37,031 nt of DNA from Bacillota bacterium (GTDB taxonomy: Bacteria; Bacillota; Sulfobacillia; Sulfobacillales; Sulfobacillaceae): the NCBI GenBank assembly GCA_021821465.1, contig JAKACM010000041.1, positions 1 through 37,031 of the forward strand. Reading direction: 5' to 3'. Both the position numbers and the translations under genes were made by a program. Each line of letters opens with the position of its first letter. Positions within the stretch are counted from its first letter, which is position 1. Under the pieces are notes generated by a model. That model was given only the letters and a program-made list of their open reading frames with translations, was not told where the DNA came from and did not search any database. Of the stretch, positions 18,742-27,379 are shown in pieces.

Positions 18742-18756
18742 GTTCGTTTGCCGAAC
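18742..18756. repeat. Small hairpin in the post-metK array
   Basis: GTTCG and CGAAC separated by TTTGC. It stands between the two large inverted repeats. Confidence 0.4.
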
Positions 18757-18761
18757 GGCCA

Positions 18762-18803
18762 ATGTCTTATATCCCCCTAGCTTTTCGGGGGGATATAAGA
18801 CAT
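18762..18803. repeat. 16-bp inverted repeat after metK
   Basis: Arms 18762-18777 (ATGTCTTATATCCCCC) and 18788-18803 are exact reverse complements with a 10-base loop. No T tract follows on either strand. Confidence 0.85.
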
Positions 18804-18822
18804 ATGGGATAATGAGCATTTG

Positions 18823-18858
18823 CCCCTCAAGGTTCGTCTACCGAGATCCGATGAGGGG
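18823..18858. repeat. 7-bp inverted repeat, last of the post-metK array
   Basis: CCCCTCA (18823-18829) and TGAGGGG (18852-18858) enclose a 22-base loop that holds a smaller GGT/ACC pairing. Confidence 0.5.
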
Positions 18859-18867
18859 ATATTCTAT

Positions 18868-18960
18868 ATGATGATGAAGTTCCAAGATTGGGTGCGGCAT
18901 GAAGCCATGGTATCTTGGACTAGTCGAGAGGAGGATCCTTTCCTGCTTTCACAAGCCTAA
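18868..18960 (+). CDS. Possible 30-residue peptide, perhaps a transposase N-terminal fragment
   Basis: The frame starts with three ATG codons in a row and reads MMMKFQDWVRHEAMVSW before stopping at 18958-18960. Upstream GAGGGGATATTCT offers a weak ribosome binding site. It lies directly behind the hairpin array, a typical place for the start of an insertion-sequence gene, but the peptide is too short to assign to any family. It may be chance. Confidence 0.15.
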   Translation: MMMKFQDWVRHEAMVSWTSREEDPFLLSQA

Positions 18961-19242
18961 CTACTATGATTAATGTTCGTAACGATGGAGAAGTTTTGAG
19001 AAATCCGTGGAATGATCATTCGTGTTGACATTATTTGGCGACGGCTTGAACCGGACGAGGGCGGGATTTTCGGAACATATCTTTAGAAGATAGTGGCCAC
19101 TCCCTATCGTATCCAAAAGGGATAGATAAGGGGTGATCGGGCCTGCCAAAATCATCACTGGAACCCGAGATGCACAGGCGAAAACACCAGTCTCGTGAGG
19201 AACCCTGGTGAAGCCTGGAGAGCCGTGCCGGTGCGATATTGT
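18961..19242. other. Gene-free stretch before the cold-shock gene, with two small hairpins
   Basis: TATCTT, loop TAG, AAGATA (19078-19092) and CCCTATC (19102-19108) with GGGATAG (19119-19125) are the only structures I see. No coding frame with a supported start was found. Confidence 0.4.
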
Positions 19243-19271
19243 TTGACTTTTTTGGTAGGGGGTGCTATATT
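19243..19271 (+). promoter_or_regulatory. Sigma-A-type promoter of the cold-shock gene
   Basis: TTGACT (19243-19248), a 17-base spacer and TATATT (19266-19271). The predicted leader is about 50 bases and contains a hairpin, TGTCCT (19281-19286) with AGGACA (19294-19299), just before the AAAGGGG ribosome binding site. Cold-shock leaders are often regulated through RNA structure, but this one is short. Confidence 0.75.
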
Positions 19272-19326
19272 GAACGCGGTTGTCCTGGATGGTAGGACAG
19301 CTTTAAGAAAGGGGACATATTTTAGC

Positions 19327-19524
19327 ATGACCGGACGTGTCAAATGGTTCAGTGCAGAAAAAGGGTACGGATTCTTAGAGCGTGAAGACGGCGGTGACGT
19401 GTTTGTGCATTACACGGCCATTAATGGCGAAGGTTTCCGTACGCTCAATGAAGGTGAGCGTGTCGAATTTGATGTAGTGGAGGGTGATCGCGGCCCACAG
19501 GCTGCGAACGTCGTCCGCCTCTAA
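19327..19524 (+). CDS. csp: Cold-shock domain protein
   Basis: Single-stranded nucleic-acid-binding RNA chaperone with one cold-shock domain. The 65-residue product has RNP1 as KGYGFLE and RNP2 as VFVHY, with W9 and F10 in the first strand. ATG at 19327 follows AAAGGGG at about a dozen bases; a longer open frame to 19195 would include the promoter and is not used. The gene stands alone between its own promoter and a terminator. Confidence 0.96.
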   Translation: MTGRVKWFSAEKGYGFLEREDGGDVFVHYTAINGEGFRTLNEGERVEFDVVEGDRGPQAANVVRL

Positions 19525-19543
19525 GATCGACTCGACGAGAATG

Positions 19544-19570
19544 AGCTGGGTGATTCCCAGCTTTTTCTTT
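19544..19570 (+). terminator. Terminator after the cold-shock gene
   Basis: AGCTGGG, loop TGATT, CCCAGCT, then TTTTCTTT. Confidence 0.85.
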
Positions 19571-19676
19571 GCATATTTGCGTATAAAGGACAGCCTTTGC
19601 TTTCTCCCCATAGCCTATTGTTGTGAAGAATTTTGAAATGAGAGCGAATCCCTTGGTTTTTCGCGATTTTGGCTCA

Positions 19677-19685
19677 TGCTATAAT
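19677..19685 (+). promoter_or_regulatory. Extended -10 promoter element of hpf
   Basis: TGCTATAAT is a perfect extended -10. The region 17 bases upstream reads TTTTTC, a poor -35, which extended -10 promoters can tolerate. Confidence 0.5.
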
Positions 19686-19740
19686 ACTCATACCAGTCTG
19701 GTCCAAGATTGGTACCATGAGCCGTAAAGGGGCGTTCGCG

Positions 19741-20262
19741 ATGGATGTTATCGTTCGCGGGAAAAACGTAGAGATTACGGATGCCTTAAAGGATTACGTG
19801 ACAAAGAAAATGAACAAGATGTCTAAGTTGGTCAATCATTACACCGCCGTGACGGCACATGTCGTTTTGAGCGTGGAAAAAGACCGACACATTGTTGAAG
19901 TCACTATTCCTTTGGAAGGCTATCTACTTCGAGCCGAACAATCTCATTCAGACATGTACGCGTCGATCGATTTGGTGGTTGACAAACTTGATCGTCAATA
20001 TCGTAAATATAAGACACGGGAACGTAAGAAAGTGGTCCACGAGAGCAGCACTATGCATAAAAGTGCGGAATCTTCGGAATTGCTGCCCAACGTCGTCAGA
20101 CGGAAGACGTTTCCCGTTAAACCCATGACACTGGATGAGGCACTTTTGCAGATGGACCTATTGGGTCACGATTTCTTTGCGTTTACTAACGCCGAAACGG
20201 ATAGTATTAACGTGCTCTATCGCAGATATGACGGGGATTACGGTTTATTGGAACCCATTTGA
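19741..20262 (+). CDS. hpf: Ribosome hibernation promoting factor, long form
   Basis: Binds the 30S decoding region in stationary phase and joins ribosomes into inactive 100S dimers. The 173-residue protein is the long form: an N-terminal S30AE domain (about 1-100; VIVRGKNVEITDALKDYV) and a C-terminal dimerisation domain (about 118-173; KTFPVKPMTLDEALLQMDLL, then GHDFFAFTNAETDSINVLYR). ATG at 19741 follows AAAGGGG at eight bases; an in-frame ATG at 19717 lacks such a site. The gene is monocistronic, closed by a strong terminator. Confidence 0.96.
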   Translation: MDVIVRGKNVEITDALKDYVTKKMNKMSKLVNHYTAVTAHVVLSVEKDRHIVEVTIPLEGYLLRAEQSHSDMYASIDLVVDKLDRQYRKYKTRERKKVVHESSTMHKSAESSELLPNVVRRKTFPVKPMTLDEALLQMDLLGHDFFAFTNAETDSINVLYRRYDGDYGLLEPI

Positions 20263-20289
20263 TGAGCCATAGCTACTGCGGTGAAAGGA

Positions 20290-20325
20290 TTCAGAGACTC
20301 CTCTTAGGAGTCTCTGAAATTTTTT
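20290..20325 (+). terminator. Terminator after hpf
   Basis: TTCAGAGACTCCT (20290-20302), loop CTT, AGGAGTCTCTGAA (20306-20318), then A and six T. Thirteen perfect pairs. The 200 bases behind it hold nothing recognised. Confidence 0.9.
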
Positions 20326-20528
20326 GCTTGCGTGTTTTAATCCCTCAACCTTACAACATTCGTTTCCCGTGTTGGCGAAAAACACCATAGATTGGCTTTT
20401 ATGAAGGGCGCCGGATGTCTTTGGCGGAATTTCAATGCGAATTGGTACACATTCTTCTTGGTTCATAGCTGCCTACGGCTACGTGTGGAGAACCGAAGAT
20501 CCTTTGTGTCAATGTCACGCATTCATTG

Positions 20529-20875
20529 TTAAAAGGTGACAAATTCATAACCTTGGGCTAACGCCTCGACCATATCTTTTCCGATGTAGTGCAAGTCGAT
20601 ATGAGCAATTTGTCGGACTTGATCCGCCAGCCCTTTTTGCTCGGCATGCAATTGGCGCGCCATAATAAAAATACCGCGTTCGATAAGAGCGTTGAGCAAG
20701 GATTGGAATGCAGGGAGCCTGTCCGGAACCAATACTTCCACCCCGTCGGCCAAAAAGCAACATTGAACGTCATCGACCTGGTCGCTGCTTTCGCTACTCG
20801 CGCAAATCCTAAGCCGGCTTTGACTTTAGCTGGATCGTTGGGGCCACTGGCTATTAACACTAAAAGTTTGGACAT
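20529..20875 (-). pseudogene. DsrE-like family gene with a frameshift
   Basis: On the minus strand an ATG at 20875 with AGAGGAGAG eight bases ahead opens a frame reading MSKLLVLIASGPNDPAKVKAG, which fits the start of small DsrE-like sulfur-relay proteins. After about 34 codons, near 20770-20778, the coherent continuation (DDVQCCFLADGVEVLVPDR and on to GYEFVTF) moves to another frame. Joined, the protein would have about 116 residues, the normal family length. One base lost near the AGGTCGATGAC of the coding strand explains it. A TATAAT stands at 20906-20911 (minus). Either a recent pseudogene or a sequencing error. Confidence 0.6.
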
Positions 20876-21441
20876 AGCGTTCTCTCCTCTGACTGTATAT
20901 CGATGCATTATATTTCACTTTCATTCATACAAATTCCTTCTTAATATTAGAATTTCGAGATGCTTTCACAATTTTTAGTGCTTTGGAGTTCGGATCATCT
21001 TCGGATTTTCTCATCTTTGTTAGGTGAGTCTATTAAAATTGTCAATACTGTGCGATAAAAAGGGTGCATGATGATATATTTTCTGAAACTTTCATAGCTT
21101 AACCATGTGAATTAACCATGGCCCGGTGAAAGAAGCCCAGGGAAGAATGCAAGCGGATTCCCGGCAGCTTCACACCGATATGGGCGTTACACATGTCATG
21201 GTGCGTGGTAATGGAGACAATAGAAGCGTATTGCCGTCGCCTTCTGCCAAGCATGTCAGCAAGAATTGTGTTAAGAGGAAATCACTTGAATTCGTCATTT
21301 GGGTGCTCTAGGTTCTGGCCCGCTTCTTAAAAAACACTGATGGACCCAAAATTCTTTCAAAACCTAGGCAAATTTTTTATAAGTAAAGAAGGATATTGGT
21401 ATTTGGTGTCGTATTCTTACAATGTAGCCTAAGGAGGAGAC
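20876..21441. other. 566-base gap without a recognised gene
   Basis: It holds the upstream region of the DsrE-like gene (minus) and of the gene at 21442 (plus). TTAACCATG occurs twice, at 21099-21107 and 21112-21120. CTAGGTT (21308-21314) and AACCTAG (21361-21367) are complementary. A TTGGTA (21396-21401) and TACAAT (21418-21423) pair with a 16-base spacer could be a promoter for the next gene, though the start would fall almost on its ribosome binding site. A 61-codon plus-strand frame (21126-21311) shows no known motif. Confidence 0.4.
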
Positions 21442-22053
21442 ATGGCAGGACATTTACGGGTTTACGAAGACGTCATTCTCCGGATTCCCTATGTCAAGAG
21501 TGTCAGTGTTCTTCAGGATGCTGACGAGATGCGGATCCAGGTGTTGAGTGATGGGAGAAAACCTCCCCGCCAGATTATTCGAGAAGTTGTTGCGGTAGTG
21601 CGGAGTTATGGATTGCGTGATATTTCCGAGGACGCCATTACTGTTCTGGAGATTCAGTCTGATGACGAACTCAAGGACAGGTTGCGACTTCGGATTGCTG
21701 GCTTGTCTATAGCTTCTTCGACGGTTGGCATTGAAGCGAGTTGTCGTTTGAGTCGAGGCCATCGAACTTTTGAAGGTAGAGGACAAGGATCCACTCGTGC
21801 TATCGCTGTTGCCTTGGCCACAATTGGGGCAGTGAACCAAGCCTTGGCTCCGTTAGAACAACTGATATTTCACGGATTGGAAACGACCCGGGTAGGAGGC
21901 GTTGAAATCGTGGTGGTCACGATAGCCGACCCGGATGAAGAATTTTTAGCGGGATGCGGAGTACTTCGTGACACCATGGAAGGCACCGTGATCAGAGCTA
22001 CACTTGACGCTGTGAATAGGAGAATACGGTTGTACTCCGGGCAAAAAGTTTAG
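21442..22053 (+). CDS. Uncharacterised two-domain protein, C-terminal half resembling the LeuA dimerisation fold
   Basis: A 203-residue soluble protein. Residues about 5-72 (IPYVKSVSVLQDADEMRIQV, RKPPRQIIREVVAVVRSYGL) form a small alpha/beta unit of a type seen in unnamed Firmicute and actinobacterial proteins. Residues about 80-197 show the pattern of the 2-isopropylmalate synthase regulatory domain: GQGSTRAIAVALATIGAV where LeuA has GxGPVDA, then strands with GVEIVVVTIAD and an AGCGVLRDTMEGTVIRATLD stretch where LeuA has GxGxxxDIxxAS. The resemblance is of pattern only. AAGGAGGAG precedes the ATG. It lies 213 bases before an HD-GYP gene; function unknown. Confidence 0.6.
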   Translation: MAGHLRVYEDVILRIPYVKSVSVLQDADEMRIQVLSDGRKPPRQIIREVVAVVRSYGLRDISEDAITVLEIQSDDELKDRLRLRIAGLSIASSTVGIEASCRLSRGHRTFEGRGQGSTRAIAVALATIGAVNQALAPLEQLIFHGLETTRVGGVEIVVVTIADPDEEFLAGCGVLRDTMEGTVIRATLDAVNRRIRLYSGQKV

Positions 22054-22197
22054 ACAAGTTTCGACCAACTTAAGACCAAGCGATACTGTTCATGTTTACC
22101 TTAAGCGAGGGTACATGAGGGCAAATACGATAGGAGTAAATGCCAAAAATGAAAGGTCTTGTTCGCAACCTCGTCACTAATTTAGTGGATGTGATTG

Positions 22198-22226
22198 TTG
22201 TAGGTTCGGGATACTCTTTCTATTAA
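22198..22226 (+). promoter_or_regulatory. Promoter of the HD-GYP gene
   Basis: TTGTAG (22198-22203), a 17-base spacer and TATTAA (22221-22226). Transcription would start near 22233, after the first possible ATG (22228), which favours the start at 22267. A 13-base palindrome, CACTAA-T-TTAGTG (22175-22187), lies just upstream. Confidence 0.5.
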
Positions 22227-22266
22227 GATGGTCGAAGTAATCTTCAGCGGAAAAGAGGGTGAATCC

Positions 22267-23583
22267 ATGATTTATCCCGCAAAAGTACGATATTTAATAA
22301 TTGTGACAAGCGTGTTGAGTATGGGTCTTTTTATCAAGAACTTGCATTACTTGTTTCATTTGAATAGTGGAGACGCTTTGTTTTTTCTAGCCATTGTGGC
22401 AGCATCTCTGTTTGTAGTTCCTTTGCCCAAGGGCAACGGCTCTGTATCGGTGCAACTGCCGGTCATTTTTTCAACAGCTATTATCCTAGGGCCCGCCGCT
22501 GGCTTGTGGTTGGGAGGTCTCGCAAGCACAACAGGGCCCGAATATCTTGGCAAAGTGCGATGGCCGTCTGTAGTGTTCAATCGTGCGCAATTCGCTCTTT
22601 CAGGATGGGCTGGGGGGGAAATGTTTTACCTCATGGCTGGCTCGGCCAATCATTTGGGACTCGCACAAGTTAGTCTTCCTCTTGGTAGTGCGGCTATCAC
22701 ATCCTTTCTATTGAACTGGGGATTCGTGATGGCGGCTATTTCCTTGCGAACAAAACGTCCTCTCATTGAAACGTTTCGTGTTCATTTCAAATGGTCGACA
22801 CCCTCATTTGTTTTGATGATTCCTATTGCCTATTCGATGGCCGCGGTCTACAAAGAGCTTGGTCCATATGGAGAGCTCATCTTTATTATTCCTTTGGCCT
22901 CTATTCGGTACATTCTGGCCCTTTTGCGGCGAGCTTATATTACATACTTTGATAACATCGATATTCTCTTAACGGCCCTCAATTTTCGGGATGCCTACAC
23001 CTACGGCCATTCCATTCGAGTGGGACATTATGCGGGAAAACTGGCTGGGCAGTTTCAAATGCCCCAAGACCGAGTACAGTTGGTCAAAGAAGCCGGATTA
23101 TTGCATGACGTAGGTAAGCTTTCCACCCCTGACATGATCTTAAATAAAGTGGGACGGTTAAACCACGAAGAAATTACCGTAATCAAAGATCACCCCGTTA
23201 TCGGCAGTGAAATATTGGAGCAACTCCGTGTCGGGGGGTGTGCCAGGCATTTTGTCCGTCAACATCACGAAAGATGGGACGGAGTGGGATACCCCGACAA
23301 ACTGACGGGAGAACAAATTGCCTTGGAGACACGAATTGTTTCGGTGGTTGACGCCTATGATGCCATGACAACCGACAGGCCATATCGCCGCGGGATGGTA
23401 CATTCGGTGGCTCTCAAGGAAATTCAACGCGGGTCCGGAAATCAATTCGATCCTGAAGTAGTGCAAAAATTTGTCGAAATGTGCGGAGACAAAAACTTGG
23501 TGGAGGAGGAAACGATTGCCCAGGGCTGGAACCATGTCGGACTAAGAACAGGTGGAGGCAATAAGCACGGGCGGTCAAGTTGA
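22267..23583 (+). CDS. Membrane-bound HD-GYP domain protein, putative cyclic-di-GMP phosphodiesterase
   Basis: A 438-residue protein: about six to eight hydrophobic segments in residues 1-235, then an HD-GYP domain (about 240-420). The metal ligands H280-D281 lie in LLHDVGKL, the HHExxDGxGYP motif is complete (H333, H334, E335, D338, G341-Y342-P343), and DAYDAMTTDRPYR follows. The family hydrolyses cyclic di-GMP or related dinucleotides; the membrane part presumably senses a signal. No GGDEF or EAL domain is present. ATG 22267 has GAGGGTGA just ahead; the ATG at 22228 lies before the predicted transcription start. Confidence 0.93.
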   Translation: MIYPAKVRYLIIVTSVLSMGLFIKNLHYLFHLNSGDALFFLAIVAASLFVVPLPKGNGSVSVQLPVIFSTAIILGPAAGLWLGGLASTTGPEYLGKVRWPSVVFNRAQFALSGWAGGEMFYLMAGSANHLGLAQVSLPLGSAAITSFLLNWGFVMAAISLRTKRPLIETFRVHFKWSTPSFVLMIPIAYSMAAVYKELGPYGELIFIIPLASIRYILALLRRAYITYFDNIDILLTALNFRDAYTYGHSIRVGHYAGKLAGQFQMPQDRVQLVKEAGLLHDVGKLSTPDMILNKVGRLNHEEITVIKDHPVIGSEILEQLRVGGCARHFVRQHHERWDGVGYPDKLTGEQIALETRIVSVVDAYDAMTTDRPYRRGMVHSVALKEIQRGSGNQFDPEVVQKFVEMCGDKNLVEEETIAQGWNHVGLRTGGGNKHGRSS

Positions 23584-23608
23584 AGGGCTAGCTGCTTCAT
23601 GATAAAAT
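23580..23608 (+). promoter_or_regulatory. Promoter of secA
   Basis: TTGAAG (23580-23585), a 17-base spacer and TAAAAT (23603-23608) with an extended TGA before it. The -35 overlaps the stop codon of the HD-GYP gene. Confidence 0.6.
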
Positions 23609-23629
23609 TCATAATTAGGTATCGACGTG

Positions 23630-23651
23630 GGAACCGTTACCGGTTCCTTTT
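23630..23651 (+). terminator. Hairpin with T run in the secA leader
   Basis: GGAACCG, loop TTAC, CGGTTCC, then TTTT. It could end the HD-GYP transcript, but it lies downstream of the likely secA promoter, so it may act as an attenuator. Confidence 0.5.
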
Positions 23652-23675
23652 ACGTTAAATGGAGGCAATTATTCG

Positions 23676-26231
23676 ATGCTAAAAATGTTGTCCAACATCG
23701 TGAACCGGTTTAGCGAGCGTGAAGTTCGTCGGTATCGAGGTGTGGTAGCTAAGATCAATCAGTTCGAGCCTGAGATCCAGGCTCTGTCCGATGATCAGTT
23801 GCGACAGAAAACGGACGAGTTCCGGGAACGTGTAGCCAACGGGGAGACCTTGGACCAGATTTTGCCTGAGGCCTTTGCCGTGGTTCGTGAAGGTTCCAAA
23901 CGGGTACTCCATATGAGACATTTTGATGTGCAACTGGTTGGAGGAATGGTGTTGCATGAGGGCCGTATTGCTGAGATGCGCACCGGTGAAGGCAAGACGA
24001 TTGTGGCCACCTTGTCCGGTTATCTCAATGCATTAACGGGAAAAGGGGTCCATGTGGTCACCGTCAATGACTATCTGGCTCGACGTGATGCACAGTGGAT
24101 GGGCCAACTGTATGAATTTCTGGGATTAAGTGTTGGGCTTATCCAACATGACATGGAGTCAGATGACAGGCGCCAGGCCTATGCGGCCGACATTACCTAC
24201 GGCACCAATAACGAGTTTGGGTTCGATTATTTGCGCGACAATATGGTGGCGACTATTGAAGAAATGGTGCAGCGCGATTTATATTACGCCATTGTCGACG
24301 AGGTGGACAGCATTCTCATTGACGAGGCTCGGACACCACTCATCATATCCGGACAGGCTGATAAATCACCAGACTTGTATTACCAGTTTGCTCGGATTGC
24401 TTCGAATTTGCGACAGGAAGCTGACTACACTATCGACGAAAAACTGAAAACAGTGGCACCGACCGAATCGGGAATAGCCAAGGTCGAGCGGATGTTGGGC
24501 GTTAGCAACCTATATGATGACGTGAATATTGATCTCTCTCACTATCTTAACCAGGCCTTGCGTGCCAAGGCCTTAATGAGACGCGATAGGGATTATGTGG
24601 CTAAGGACGGAGAAGTCATCATCGTTGACGAATTTACCGGTCGGCTTATGTTCGGTCGGAGATATTCCGACGGTTTGCATCAAGCAATCGAAGCTAAAGA
24701 AGGCGTCAAGATTCAGGATGAGACTCAGACACTGGCAACGATCACATTTCAAAATTACTTCAGAATGTATCACAAGCTTGCGGGGATGACGGGAACGGCC
24801 ATCACCGAAGAAGAGGAGTTCAGAAAAATTTATGGGTTGGACGTGATTGTGGTTCCCACTCATAAACCCATGATCCGCAAAGATTATCCTGATATGGTCT
24901 ACAAGACGGAAGCGGCAAAATTTCGCGCCGTGGTTCGTGAAATTGAGGAACTGTATAAAAACAGGCGTCCGGTATTGGTTGGTACCGTATCCATTGAAAA
25001 ATCCGAGCGACTTAGTGCCATGTTGAAAGAAAAAGGTATTCCGCATACGGTACTGAATGCTAAGTACCATGAACAGGAAGCGGAAATTATCGCCGGGGCA
25101 GGTCAAGCCGGATCAGTTACCATCGCCACGAACATGGCCGGGCGAGGTACCGATATCGTGTTGGGAGAAGGCGTGAGCACAATGGGCGGGCTGCACATCG
25201 TGGGCACCGAACGTCATGAAAGCCGCCGGATAGATAATCAGCTACGGGGGCGCTCAGGGCGACAAGGAGATCCGGGGTCTTCCCGATTCTATCTATCGCT
25301 CGAAGATGACTTTCTCCGGTTATTTGCGGCTCAGACCCTGTCCAATTTAATGGACCGTCTCGGTGTGGAAGAAGATGAACCGATAGAAAGTCCTATGCTT
25401 ACGCGCGCCATTGAATCGGCACAAAAGAAGGTCGAATCGCGAAACTTTGACATGCGGAAGCAGGTTTTGCAATATGATGACGTCATGAATCTGCAACGTG
25501 AAGTGGTGTACAAACAGCGCAAGGATATTTTGACCAAGGAAAACCTGAGAGAAGACATTCTCCATATGCTTTCTGAACTTATTGATGATGCCTTGACCGT
25601 GCATTGTCCCGCAAATTTGCATCCCGAAGAATGGGAAATGCAGCCTTTACTCGACAGTCTGGACGAAATCTTTTTATCTGATGGGGTTTTAAAGGCGGAG
25701 GATCTCGAAGGACAGGGACGTGAGGCCCTGCACGAGGTGATTTTGGAAGCGGGCACGAAAGTTTATGCAGAGAAGGAAGAAGAATTTGGTTCTGAGGCGA
25801 TGCGAGAGCTAGAACGCATGATTCTCTTACGCGTTGTGGATTCAAAGTGGATGGAACATCTTGATGCCATGGATAACCTGAGAGAAGGGGTGGGGCTCAG
25901 GGCTTACGGGCAGCAAGATCCGCTCGTCGAATACAAGAAAGAAGCCTACGAGATGTATCAAGACATGTTAGGTTCTATTCGGGAAGAAGTCATTCGGATG
26001 ATGTTCCACCTGCAAATGGCCCCGGAACAGGCGATGCCGGTTATGGAACCGGTCGCGACGATTACCGAAGACAATGCTCCTTCTCACAAGCCCTTTGAAG
26101 TGATTCAAGGAGGGCAGGCACATTCATCCAACAAAAGTGACGGACATCGGTTGGGACGCAATGACCCTTGTTGGTGCGGCAGCGGCAAGAAATATAAGCG
26201 GTGTCACGGCGCCAATCAGGAGTCACAATAA
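23676..26231 (+). CDS. secA: Protein translocase ATPase SecA
   Basis: Motor ATPase that drives unfolded preproteins through SecYEG. At 851 residues it has the usual Firmicute length. Walker A is T103-GEGKT, the Walker B/DEAD-like motif is D208-E-V-D, and the second nucleotide domain has [16 protein letters not shown] and [13 protein letters not shown]. The C-terminal zinc/SecB-type tail is intact: C832, C834, C843 and H844. GGAGG about 11 bases before the ATG serves as ribosome binding site. The prfB gene follows after 16 bases and is probably co-transcribed, an order common in Bacillus. Confidence 0.98.
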   Translation: MLKMLSNIVNRFSEREVRRYRGVVAKINQFEPEIQALSDDQLRQKTDEFRERVANGETLDQILPEAFAVVREGSKRVLHMRHFDVQLVGGMVLHEGRIAEMRTGEGKTIVATLSGYLNALTGKGVHVVTVNDYLARRDAQWMGQLYEFLGLSVGLIQHDMESDDRRQAYAADITYGTNNEFGFDYLRDNMVATIEEMVQRDLYYAIVDEVDSILIDEARTPLIISGQADKSPDLYYQFARIASNLRQEADYTIDEKLKTVAPTESGIAKVERMLGVSNLYDDVNIDLSHYLNQALRAKALMRRDRDYVAKDGEVIIVDEFTGRLMFGRRYSDGLHQAIEAKEGVKIQDETQTLATITFQNYFRMYHKLAGMTGTAITEEEEFRKIYGLDVIVVPTHKPMIRKDYPDMVYKTEAAKFRAVVREIEELYKNRRPVLVGTVSIEKSERLSAMLKEKGIPHTVLNAKYHEQEAEIIAGAGQAGSVTIATNMAGRGTDIVLGEGVSTMGGLHIVGTERHESRRIDNQLRGRSGRQGDPGSSRFYLSLEDDFLRLFAAQTLSNLMDRLGVEEDEPIESPMLTRAIESAQKKVESRNFDMRKQVLQYDDVMNLQREVVYKQRKDILTKENLREDILHMLSELIDDALTVHCPANLHPEEWEMQPLLDSLDEIFLSDGVLKAEDLEGQGREALHEVILEAGTKVYAEKEEEFGSEAMRELERMILLRVVDSKWMEHLDAMDNLREGVGLRAYGQQDPLVEYKKEAYEMYQDMLGSIREEVIRMMFHLQMAPEQAMPVMEPVATITEDNAPSHKPFEVIQGGQAHSSNKSDGHRLGRNDPCWCGSGKKYKRCHGANQESQ

Positions 26232-26247
26232 GGGGGACGATGATTTC

Positions 26248-27379
26248 ATGTTGCAAGATGATACAGAAGCTTTACGCACTGAGATTCACCAGATAATGGA
26301 ACGTATAAGGGGGTCTCTTTGACCTGGGGGAACGTCAAGCCGAAAGTCAACGATTGGAGAACATCATGGCTTCTCCGGATTTTTGGACCGATCCTGCCAG
26401 AGCCGAAACCGTCTCCAAACAACTGAGGAGGATTAAAGGGCCCCTCGACAAATATCATGCCGTATCACAACAGATGCAAGACTGGAGTGATCTGGTGGAT
26501 TTGGCTCTCGAAGAAAACGATCTGGATATCCTCAAACTCCAACAGCATGAGGCCCAAGACTTGTTGAGCGTTCTGAGGGAATTTGAACTCACCTTAATAT
26601 TAAGGGGACCTTATGATCATGAGGACGCCATAATTTCATTACATGCGGGAGCCGGAGGAACAGAAGCGCAGGACTGGGTTTCAATGCTTTTGCGGATGTA
26701 TCTGAGATGGACGGAAAAGCATGGATTTAGGGCGGAGATGATTGATTCTCTGGAAGGTGAAGAAGCCGGATATAAAAGTGTCACCCTGGAAATTCACGGG
26801 GAGAACGCTTTTGGGTTTCTGCGTCCGGAACGTGGAGTGCACCGCTTGATTCGAATTTCACCTTTTGATGCTTCCGGCCGTCGTCATACGTCTTTTGCCT
26901 CCGTTGAAGTGATGCCCGATCTGGAGAATGATGAAACCATACAAATTCGGCCGGAAGATCTCAAAGTCGATACGTTTCGGGCATCGGGAGCCGGGGGGCA
27001 ACATATTAACAAGACGGAATCGGCAGTGCGGATTACCCATATGCCCACAGGCATCGTGGTGGGCTGTCAATCGGAGCGATCTCAGCATTCGAACCGGGAG
27101 ACGGCCATGAGAATGCTCCGAGGTAAACTGGCAGAATTGCAACAACAACAATGGGAAAAGCACCTCGCCGAGCTTAGAGGTGAACAGGCCGAAATTGGTT
27201 GGGGCTCTCAGATACGGACTTATGTGTTTCAACCCTACAGTGTGGTGAGAGATCACCGCACACGATATGAAGTGCCGAATGCCCAAGTGGTCATGAACGG
27301 CGAACTGGACGGATTCATTGAAGCCTTTCTGCAACAAGAAGCCAGGGGGGCGCTCCAGCCAGAGGAAAATGATTCATGA
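26248..27379 (+). CDS. prfB: Peptide chain release factor 2 with programmed +1 frameshift
   Basis: Reads UGA and UAA stops. The first 24 codons (26248-26319) end at an in-frame TGA (26320-26322). The sequence AGGGGGTCTCTTTGAC contains the internal Shine-Dalgarno, the slippery CTT and the weak TGA-C stop of the known autoregulatory site; a +1 slip skips T26320 and continues with GAC at 26321 to the stop at 27379. The joined protein has 376 residues. The stop-recognition tripeptide S204-P205-F206 and catalytic G249-G250-Q251 are present. AGGGGG at 26231-26236 precedes the ATG. A start at 26354 in the second frame is not needed. Confidence 0.97.

Noticed and set aside
18678-18803. The two large repeats after metK as intrinsic terminators
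   Set aside because: Neither has a T tract on either strand at the base of the stem.
24573-25106. 177-codon minus-strand frame opposite secA
   Set aside because: Complement of conserved secA sequence, without a start signal.
26354-27379. Separate prfB start at the TTG of the second frame
   Set aside because: The programmed frameshift site joins the two frames; the internal start would drop the family N-terminus.
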